From an uncultured Cardiobacterium sp. (lineage in GTDB: Bacteria > Pseudomonadota > Gammaproteobacteria > Cardiobacteriales > Cardiobacteriaceae), in NCBI RefSeq assembly GCF_938028185.1, contig NZ_CALJAH010000477.1, positions 1 to 12,785 on the forward strand: a stretch of DNA of 12,785 bases, given 5' to 3'. Shown one piece after another: positions 8,279 through 12,785 of the stretch. The notes below the pieces were generated by a model. It was given only the letters and a program-made list of their open reading frames with translations. It ran no database searches and was not told the DNA's origin. Within the stretch, counting starts at the first letter, position 1, and each line of letters begins with the position of its first letter. A program made the position numbers and the translations under genes.

Positions 8279-8300
8279 GATTCGGCACGAATGCCAAATC
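8279..8300 (-). promoter_or_regulatory. Intercistronic stem-loop with UUCG tetraloop between pilJ and chpA
   Basis: In the mRNA the arms GAUUUGGCA and UGCCGAAUC form nine pairs (one U-G) around a UUCG loop. It lies between the pilJ stop (8315) and the chpA Shine-Dalgarno sequence, ending about 16 bases before the chpA ATG. There is no U-run after it, so it is unlikely to be an intrinsic terminator. A role in mRNA stability, processing or setting chpA translation is inference. Confidence 0.55.
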
Positions 8301-8314
8301 CTGTTTGTTTTTGA

Positions 8315-9577
8315 TTAATATCCTACCGGCAGTTTGAAGCCCGATACGGAGTTTTTCAGTTCTTGCGAGAGTACGCTCAGGTTTTCGATGGAGTCGGAGG
8401 TCTTGATGACGTTCTCGGTCGTCGTGACTGCCATCTGGTTAATCTGCGACATATCGCTCGCGATATTTTCCGCCATGGTGGAAACTTTTCGGGTGGATTC
8501 GGAAACCCGTTCAATCAGCGAGGCGAGCGAGGTGGAGACGTCTTCAATTTTGCTGAGTGCCGTACCCGCTTCTTCTGCAATATTTGCCCCGTCAACGACT
8601 TCCTTGGTGGAGCGTTCCATCGAGGCGACTGCCGCATTGGTATCGTTCTGGATGGTTTTAACCAGTCCTTCAATCCGCTTGGTTGCATTGGAGGAGCGCT
8701 CGGCGAGGCGTTGTACTTCGTCGGCAACGACGGCAAAACCGCGTCCCGCTTCCCCGGCGGAGTTCGCCTGAATGGCAGCATTGAGTGCAAGGATGTTGGT
8801 CTGGTCGGCAATGCTTTTGATGATTTCAACGATATTGCCGATTTCTTGCGAGCTTTCGCCCAAACGCTTGATCAGGGTGCGGGTTTCCTGAATGTTGCCA
8901 CGGATGTTGTTCATGCCGTTAATGGTATTGCGTACCTGTTGTGCTCCTTCGCGCGCAATACGGACGGAATTGTGCGCGATTTCGGCAGAGTCAGCAGTAC
9001 TCATCGCAACGCGGTCGAGTGAACGCACCATGTCGCTGATGATTTTGGCGATGGAGTGAATTTTCTGCGCCTGTTCGGTGGAAGAGGTCTGCATTTGTTC
9101 GGCAATCAGGCGGGTACTGTTGGATGCGTTCGATACCTGGGTTGAGGTGCGGTTAATGGTACCGACCAGTTCGCGCATGGATTCGATGGCGTAATTGACG
9201 GAATCAGCAATCGCCCCGGTGAAGTCCTCGGTCACTTGTGCTTCTACCGTCAAGTCACCATTGGAGAATTCGGCCAGTTCATCCATCAGGCGCAGAATTG
9301 CGTCCTGGTCGCGTTTGGCGCGAAATTCGGCTTCGGTAGAAACATTCTGGATTTTGGAGTATTGCTCGCCAACGAATTGGTACCAAAGGAAACCGGCGGC
9401 ACCGGTAAGGACGACCATTAACGGTAATACGAGGTTTAGCATAACGCTATTGGTGAACAATAATGCCAGACTAATTAATGCCAGCAGGCCGACAACGGCG
9501 GAGGTTGCAATGGCAGGGACGTAAAATTTGCTGCCGCTGCCTTTGGCAACATTCACCCGATTTTTTGAACTTAACAT
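8315..9577 (-). CDS. pilJ: PilJ-like methyl-accepting chemoreceptor lacking the periplasmic sensor domain
   Basis: This is the receptor of the Pil-Chp system, an inner-membrane protein that controls ChpA through PilI. At 420 residues it is much shorter than Pseudomonas PilJ (about 680). Two hydrophobic segments, about residues 18-41 and 45-68, are separated by only a few residues (TNS), so almost nothing can be periplasmic. A HAMP-like region follows (about 69-150), including GDLTVEAQVTEDFTGAIADS, then a long coiled coil with the conserved signalling tip at about 256-291 (IADQTNILALNAAIQ, AGEAGRGFAVVADEVQ). The C-terminus SGFKLPVGY resembles the PilJ tail. The ATG at 9577 has GGGTGA upstream, and pilI ends 15 nt before it, so no missing N-terminal part can be hidden upstream. 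The whole cytoplasmic half matches PilJ, so the loss appears to be a clean internal deletion. Confidence 0.93.
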   Translation of the reverse strand: MLSSKNRVNVAKGSGSKFYVPAIATSAVVGLLALISLALLFTNSVMLNLVLPLMVVLTGAAGFLWYQFVGEQYSKIQNVSTEAEFRAKRDQDAILRLMDELAEFSNGDLTVEAQVTEDFTGAIADSVNYAIESMRELVGTINRTSTQVSNASNSTRLIAEQMQTSSTEQAQKIHSIAKIISDMVRSLDRVAMSTADSAEIAHNSVRIAREGAQQVRNTINGMNNIRGNIQETRTLIKRLGESSQEIGNIVEIIKSIADQTNILALNAAIQANSAGEAGRGFAVVADEVQRLAERSSNATKRIEGLVKTIQNDTNAAVASMERSTKEVVDGANIAEEAGTALSKIEDVSTSLASLIERVSESTRKVSTMAENIASDMSQINQMAVTTTENVIKTSDSIENLSVLSQELKNSVSGFKLPVGY

Positions 9578-9592
9578 AAATCACCCGTTTAT

Positions 9593-10129
9593 TTATTGTA
9601 CGTTTTGAATGAATGAGGTATCTGTTACCAGATTTTTCAAATCAATGCGCAACCATTGAAGTCCATCCATGGCGGCCTGGCCATCAAGCCAACTGCGCGT
9701 GGACTGGTAGGAAGATACTTCACAGGAGCGGATTCCCTGAATGGAATCCACTTTCAGGATATAACCCTGTCCTTCATTGTGAAGGATGATAAATCCGCTG
9801 CGGATTTTGACGCTTTGCGGAGCAAGGGTCGGATCGACAAACCGTTTGAAATCGACCACGGAGAATACTTCGCCGCGTACCCCGGCAAGCCCCAGCAACC
9901 AGCCAGGGGTAAAGGGCAGCGGGGTAATGTCCTGAATGCTGGTGGAGACTTCCTGCACCATTTTCATGTCAAGCAGGTAGTATTTGTTGCCCGCCGTAAA
10001 GGCGAGGTAACTTTCTCCCGCAGCGTGATAGGTATCCACCACTTTTTTGCGTGCTTCCGCTTTTTCCACATAATCGCAAAGCACGGCAAAGGGCGTCATT
10101 TCCGTGGCTTTTGTATTCTCGCTGTTCAT
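9593..10129 (-). CDS. pilI: PilI, CheW-like adaptor protein
   Basis: This is a CheW-domain scaffold expected to couple PilJ to ChpA at the inner membrane. The chosen start is the ATG at 10129, which overlaps the pilH stop as ATGA and gives 178 residues, the length I recall for Pseudomonas PilI. The open frame extends upstream to 10213, but that part lies inside pilH in another frame. After a short N-terminal helix (MNSENTK onward) the CheW fold is visible: YLAFTAGNKYYLLDM, a LPFTPGWLLGLAGVRGEVF segment typical of CheW strands, VVDFKRFVD, then GFIILHNEGQGYILKVDSI. No clear Shine-Dalgarno sequence precedes the start, so translation is probably coupled to pilH. It follows pilH and precedes pilJ by 15 nt. 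Confidence 0.9.
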   Translation of the reverse strand: MNSENTKATEMTPFAVLCDYVEKAEARKKVVDTYHAAGESYLAFTAGNKYYLLDMKMVQEVSTSIQDITPLPFTPGWLLGLAGVRGEVFSVVDFKRFVDPTLAPQSVKIRSGFIILHNEGQGYILKVDSIQGIRSCEVSSYQSTRSWLDGQAAMDGLQWLRIDLKNLVTDTSFIQNVQ

Positions 10130-10485
10130 ATCAAGGTTTTGATTTGTACCAATAGCGCCTCTTTTTCCGGCGGCTTGACGAAATATTCTCGCGCACCATT
10201 GCGCAATCCCCATGCCCGGTCGCTTTCCTGATCCTTGGTGGTCAGCATCAGGATGGGAATGTCGCGGGTATCAGGATTGCGCATCAGTTTGCGCGTCGCC
10301 TGGAATCCGCTCATGCCCGGCATGACTACATCCATCAGTATCAGATCCGGGTGCTTTTCTTCTGCGGTTTTTATGCCCTTGTCGGCGGTATCCGCCCAAA
10401 GCACGGTGTACCCTTCGCTTTCCAGCATGACGCGCACGACTTCCGCTTCCGTGGGCGAATCATCCACTATCAAAATGGTAGCCAT
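10126..10485 (-). CDS. pilH: PilH, CheY-like response regulator
   Basis: This is a stand-alone receiver domain of 119 residues with no output domain. The acidic pocket is Asp8-Asp9, the phosphorylation site is Asp52 in LILMDVVMP, and the switch Thr82 and Lys104 (YFVKPP) are in place. The stretch KDQESDRAWGLRNGA resembles PilH rather than PilG. In Pseudomonas, PilH opposes or drains signalling through PilG and influences pilus retraction. The ATG at 10485 has AAGGAC nine bases upstream, 15 nt after the pilG stop. Its stop codon overlaps the pilI start. Confidence 0.93.
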   Translation of the reverse strand: MATILIVDDSPTEAEVVRVMLESEGYTVLWADTADKGIKTAEEKHPDLILMDVVMPGMSGFQATRKLMRNPDTRDIPILMLTTKDQESDRAWGLRNGAREYFVKPPEKEALLVQIKTLI

Positions 10486-10500
10486 TGTCGGAATGTCCTT

Positions 10501-10878
10501 TTATTGAACGTGCGTGCGGATGGCATTGAGCAATTCGTCACGCGAGAAAGGTTTGGTCATGAAGTATTCGGAACCGGCGATACGCCCGCGCGCCTTGTCG
10601 AAGATGCTGTCCTTGCTGGAAAGCATCAGTACCGGCGTTTTGGCAAAAGCGGCATTGCTTTTGATGACGGAACACACCTGATAGCCGTCCAGGCGCGGCA
10701 TCATGATGTCAAGGAAAATGACGTCCGGTTTGAACGACATGACTTTGGACAGGGCACTGAAGCCATCTTCGGCGGTGGAGACGGTGTAGCCTTCCCGTTT
10801 GAGGATGGCTTCAGCCGTTTTCCGGATTGTGCCGCTATCGTCCACAATGAGCACTTTCACGGATTTGTTATCTGACAC
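10501..10878 (-). CDS. pilG: PilG, CheY-like response regulator
   Basis: This single-domain receiver (125 residues) is the first gene of the Pil-Chp operon. Asp13-Asp14 form the acidic pocket, Asp57 (VIFLDIMMPRLDGYQVC) is the phospho-acceptor, and Ser87 and Lys109 (MTKPFS) complete the active site. The pattern PVLMLSSKDSIFDKARGRI-G-S closely matches Pseudomonas PilG, which promotes pilus extension and adenylate cyclase activation. The start is a GTG at 10878, supported by AAGGAG six bases upstream. It is shorter than Pseudomonas PilG because it lacks a C-terminal tail after THVQ. A 74-nt gap with a stem-loop separates it from ruvX. Confidence 0.94.
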   Translation of the reverse strand: MSDNKSVKVLIVDDSGTIRKTAEAILKREGYTVSTAEDGFSALSKVMSFKPDVIFLDIMMPRLDGYQVCSVIKSNAAFAKTPVLMLSSKDSIFDKARGRIAGSEYFMTKPFSRDELLNAIRTHVQ

Positions 10879-10914
10879 GCGAACTCCTTAATTTTCGCTA
10901 ATAGAAAGGACATA

Positions 10915-10958
10915 GAATAGCGGATTACCGCCGAAAATGCGACGGTTACGCGCTATTC
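10915..10958 (-). terminator. Strong stem-loop overlapping the ruvX stop codon, upstream of pilG (possible terminator or attenuator)
   Basis: On the minus-strand transcript the arms GAATAGCG and CGCTATTC pair perfectly (8 bp) and enclose a second stem, ACCGTCG with CGGCGGT (7 pairs, one G-U), around the loop CATTTT. The two stems are joined by a symmetric 4 x 4 segment with two further possible pairs. The 44-nt structure includes the ruvX TAG and ends 36 nt before the pilG GTG. The downstream sequence TATGTCCTTTCTATT is only moderately U-rich, so intrinsic termination is uncertain. It could be an attenuator or a processing site between ruvX and the pil operon. Confidence 0.5.
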
Positions 10959-11357
10959 CAACCCGCTGTTACCGGCCAGCCAGTCCTCCGCAATCACGGC
11001 GGCGGCCATGGCATCGACCTCTTTTGCGCCGGGCAGGCGCGCATGAGCCTCGTGCGAGCTCAAGTATTCATCGATGTAATGAACCGGTAATCCAAACGCT
11101 TCCTGGCACTTCGCGCCTATCCGGCGGATGGGCGCGGCCAGCGGATGTTCATTGCCGTCACGCAGACGCGGCAGGCCGATGACGATGTGCGACACCGACC
11201 ATTCCCGCACCCAGGCGGCAAACTGCGCGGCTTCCAGCTGCTGCGCCGGATGGCGCAAAACAGCCAGCGGTTTGGCCGTTTGCGTCAAAGACTGGCCAAC
11301 CGCCACGCCGGTTTTGCGCTGTCCGACGTCCAGCGCCAGAATCCATGTCGTTGCCAC
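10953..11357 (-). CDS. ruvX: RuvX/YqgF family Holliday-junction-resolvase-like nuclease
   Basis: A 134-residue RNase H-fold protein, the usual family length. It is linked in bacteria to processing of the 16S rRNA 5' end and proposed as a Holliday junction resolvase. Motifs in order: ALDVGQRKTGVAVG (Asp10), HIVIGLPRLRDGNEHP (the GLP motif), YIDEYLSSHEA (Glu97) and VDAMAAAVIAEDWL (Asp115). The three acidic catalytic residues are therefore present. The start is a GTG at 11357 with GGAG about eight bases upstream; there is no ATG in frame nearby. In Pseudomonas, yqgF, yqgE and gshB lie close to pilG, so adjacency to pilG is probably ancestral, with yqgE and gshB missing here. It is divergent from trxB. 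Confidence 0.93.
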   Translation of the reverse strand: MATTWILALDVGQRKTGVAVGQSLTQTAKPLAVLRHPAQQLEAAQFAAWVREWSVSHIVIGLPRLRDGNEHPLAAPIRRIGAKCQEAFGLPVHYIDEYLSSHEAHARLPGAKEVDAMAAAVIAEDWLAGNSGLE

Positions 11358-11383
11358 CCAAAAATCTCCGTAACGCTTCGCGC

Positions 11384-11389
11384 ATCATA
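11384..11389 (-). promoter_or_regulatory. Candidate -10 box for ruvX
   Basis: TATGAT (five of six matches to the sigma70 -10 consensus) lies 27 nt upstream of the ruvX GTG on the minus strand. A TTTACC upstream at a short 15-bp spacing is a weak -35 candidate. Confidence 0.3.
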
Positions 11390-11424
11390 ATGCACATTAA
11401 ATTTGGTAAAGGCAAGGTTAATGT

Positions 11425-11452
11425 TTGCCCGCCTTGCGAAGCGCCGTAAAAT
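11425..11452 (+). promoter_or_regulatory. Candidate sigma70 promoter for trxB
   Basis: TTGCCC (11425-11430, four of six) and TAAAAT (11447-11452, five of six) are separated by 16 bp. The predicted start point near 11459 would give a leader of about 45 nt. This is a consensus match by eye only. Confidence 0.4.
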
Positions 11453-11504
11453 CACCACCTTGTAACCTTCCCCGATTTACCTTGAAATTCAAAAGGAACA
11501 CCGC

Positions 11505-12455
11505 ATGACCACTTGCAAAATCCTCATCATCGGCTCCGGCCCGGCTGGCTACACCGCTGCCGTTTACGCCGCGCGCGCCGGACTCGAACCCGTCCTCATC
11601 GCCGGACTGGAGCAGGGTGGGCAACTGATGACCACCACCGATGTCGATAACTGGCCCGGCGCGGCGGAAGGCATCCAGGGGCCGGTGCTGATGGACAATA
11701 TGCGCGCCCACGCCGAACGCTTCCAGACCCGCATCGTGCGCGACCTCGTCACCAAAGCCGACCTCGGCGTCTGGCCGTTCCACATCGAAACGCGCAACGA
11801 AACATACAGCGCCGAAGCCGTCATCATCGCCACCGGCGCGAGCGCCAAATACCTCGGCCTGCCCTCCGAAGAAGCCTACAAGGGGCGCGGCGTCTCGGCC
11901 TGCGCCACCTGCGACGGCTTCTTCTACCGCAACAAACCGGTCGCGGTTATTGGCGGCGGCAACACCGCCGTTGAAGAAGCGCTCTACCTCGCCAACCTCG
12001 CGCAAACCGTCACCCTCGTCCACCGCCGCGACAGCTTCCGCGCCGAAAAAATCCTGATTGACCAACTGCACGAACAGGTCGCCGCCGGGGAAATCGTCCT
12101 CAAACTGAACGCCGAACTCGAAGAAGTCACCGGCGACAAGGCAGGCGTCAGCGGCGCAATCATCCGCTACAAAAGCGGCGAAAAAGAAACCCTTGCCGTG
12201 GACGGCGTCTTCATCGCCATCGGCCACAGCCCGAACACCGACCTCTTTGCCGGCCAGCTCGAACTGGACAACGGCTACATCAAAATTCGGGGCGGCAACC
12301 ACGGCAACGCCACCCAGACCAGCATCGCGGGCGTCTTCGCCGCCGGGGACGTTACCGACCAGACTTACCGCCAGGCCATCACCTCCGCCGCCAGCGGCTG
12401 CATGGCAGCACTGGACGCCGAGCGCTACCTGGCGCAAAAAGCGCTTGGCGAGTGA
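11505..12455 (+). CDS. trxB: Thioredoxin reductase (NADPH)
   Basis: This cytoplasmic flavoenzyme reduces thioredoxin using NADPH through FAD and a redox disulfide. At 316 residues it has the normal length of low-molecular-weight bacterial thioredoxin reductases. FAD-binding IIGSGPAGYTAA (residues 8-19) is at the N-terminus. The active-site CATC (Cys133, Cys136) sits in SACATCDGFF. The NADPH-binding VIGGGNTAVEEAL (148-160) and HRRDSFRA (173-180) follow, and the second FAD motif FAAGDVTD is at 278-285. The ATG at 11505 is preceded by AAGGAA at a proper spacing. It is divergent from ruvX and 51 nt upstream of a lipoyl-domain gene in the same direction. Confidence 0.96.
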   Translation: MTTCKILIIGSGPAGYTAAVYAARAGLEPVLIAGLEQGGQLMTTTDVDNWPGAAEGIQGPVLMDNMRAHAERFQTRIVRDLVTKADLGVWPFHIETRNETYSAEAVIIATGASAKYLGLPSEEAYKGRGVSACATCDGFFYRNKPVAVIGGGNTAVEEALYLANLAQTVTLVHRRDSFRAEKILIDQLHEQVAAGEIVLKLNAELEEVTGDKAGVSGAIIRYKSGEKETLAVDGVFIAIGHSPNTDLFAGQLELDNGYIKIRGGNHGNATQTSIAGVFAAGDVTDQTYRQAITSAASGCMAALDAERYLAQKALGE

Positions 12456-12461
12456 TACAAT
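12456..12461 (+). promoter_or_regulatory. Possible -10 box for the lipoyl-protein gene
   Basis: TACAAT (five of six) begins right after the trxB stop and would start transcription about 40 nt upstream of the next ATG. No convincing -35 is seen at normal spacing, and no terminator separates the two genes, so simple co-transcription with trxB is equally possible. Confidence 0.2.
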
Positions 12462-12506
12462 AAGCCACTGATAACTTGTTCCCAAACCAAATTTATGAGG
12501 TAAAAC

Positions 12507-12785
12507 ATGGCAACCCAACCCATCATCGTGCCCGATTTGGGCGACTTCACCAACGTTGACGTCATCGAAGTCCTCGTCAAGGCAGGCGACAGCGTCAAAA
12601 AAGAAGACTCGCTCATCACCCTCGAAACCGACAAAGCCTCGATGGACGTCCCCGCCCCGGCAGACGGCGTCATCGCCACCCTGACCGTCAAAGTCGGCGA
12701 CAAAGTCTCCGCAGGCGACACCATCGGCACCCTCGACAGCGCAGGCGGCGCTGCCCCTGCCGCTGCTGCCCAACCTGCCGCCGCG
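12507..12785 (+). CDS. N-terminal lipoyl domain of a 2-oxoacid dehydrogenase component (E2 acyltransferase or lipoylated E3; 3' end beyond the window)
   Basis: Only the first 93 codons are in the window. Residues 4-80 are a complete biotinyl/lipoyl domain: IIVPDLGDFTNVDVIEVLVK, then the lipoylation site ETDKASMDVPAP with Lys43, then GVIATLTVKVGDKVSAGDTIGTL. An Ala/Pro-rich stretch starting at about residue 82 is the flexible linker typical of pyruvate dehydrogenase E2. The same domain also precedes dihydrolipoyl dehydrogenase (E3) in Neisseria and some betaproteobacteria, so aceF and lpdA cannot be separated here. The ATG at 12507 has GAGG (12497-12500) upstream. No E1 gene lies upstream; the preceding gene is trxB. 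Confidence 0.88.
   Translation, partial: MATQPIIVPDLGDFTNVDVIEVLVKAGDSVKKEDSLITLETDKASMDVPAPADGVIATLTVKVGDKVSAGDTIGTLDSAGGAAPAAAAQPAAA

Larger units (their letters stand above)
11358..11504. promoter_or_regulatory. Divergent intergenic region between ruvX and trxB
   Basis: This 147-nt noncoding stretch must hold the promoters for both genes. It is more AT-rich than its flanks. It contains an inverted pair CGCTTCGC (11374-11381) and GCGAAGCG (11436-11443), one copy near the likely ruvX start point and one inside the candidate trxB promoter spacer. A shorter pair GCAAGG/CCTTGC (11412-11417, 11432-11437) lies between. Whether these are operators cannot be told from one sequence. Confidence 0.4.

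Noticed and set aside
8315..9577. PilJ as a frameshifted pseudogene
   Set aside because: The frame is intact from a good ribosome site to the conserved tail. No remnant of a periplasmic domain is seen, and pilI lies 15 nt upstream.
10130..10213. Longer N-terminus for PilI starting at 10213
   Set aside because: This part overlaps the end of pilH in another frame and has no CheW character. The ATG at 10129 overlaps the pilH stop and gives the expected family length.
11418..12773. A 451-codon open frame on the minus strand
   Set aside because: It is antisense to trxB and the lipoyl gene, both of which have complete family motifs. It has no recognisable motif of its own.
1..12785. DNA uptake signals of the Neisseria (GCCGTCTGAA) or Pasteurellaceae (AAGTGCGGT) type
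   Set aside because: I did not see either sequence on reading both strands. A computed search would be needed to exclude diverged versions.
1..12785. tRNA, rRNA, insertion sequences or phage genes
   Set aside because: Nearly all of the window is taken up by the listed genes, and the remaining gaps (15-147 nt) show no such features.

Overview
The window looks like the chromosome of a GC-rich, type IV-piliated gammaproteobacterium. The Pil-Chp chemosensory genes are arranged much as in Pseudomonas, and the proteins match Pseudomonas PilG, PilH, PilI and PilJ along their lengths. A Cardiobacterium-like organism would fit, but the sequence alone does not fix the genus.

Layout. Bases 1-10878, minus strand, hold a Pil-Chp operon transcribed right to left: pilG, pilH, pilI, pilJ and a huge chpA that runs off the left edge. 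pilG and pilH are separated by 15 nt, pilH and pilI overlap by 4 nt (ATGA), pilI and pilJ are 15 nt apart, and pilJ and chpA are 52 nt apart. pilK, the methyltransferase gene that lies between pilJ and chpA in Pseudomonas, is absent. ruvX (minus, 10953-11357) lies just upstream of pilG, separated by a strong stem-loop. A divergent promoter region (11358-11504) separates ruvX from trxB (plus, 11505-12455). trxB is followed by the start of a lipoyl-domain protein (plus, from 12507), the E2 or a lipoylated E3 of a 2-oxoacid dehydrogenase.

How they work together. PilJ is the receptor, PilI the CheW-like adaptor, ChpA the CheA-like kinase with several phosphotransfer (Hpt) domains, and PilG and PilH the response regulators. 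In well-studied relatives this pathway controls pilus extension and retraction, twitching and surface-dependent cAMP signalling.

Unusual features. ChpA shows 2754 open codons here and has not yet reached its kinase core. Between its first canonical Hpt domain (His741) and the next two (His2424, His2593) lies about 1085 residues of tandem helical repeat. There are 12 units of about 87 residues, and six central units have an exact 261-bp period. PilJ is only 420 residues, with its two membrane segments almost touching, so the periplasmic sensor region is missing. The system has therefore lost its usual outside sensor while its kinase has gained a long repeat insert. This pair of features is the most interesting part of the window.

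I checked the chpA frame codon by codon from 8262 to 1 and found no stop. Most other long open frames in the window are antisense shadows of these genes.
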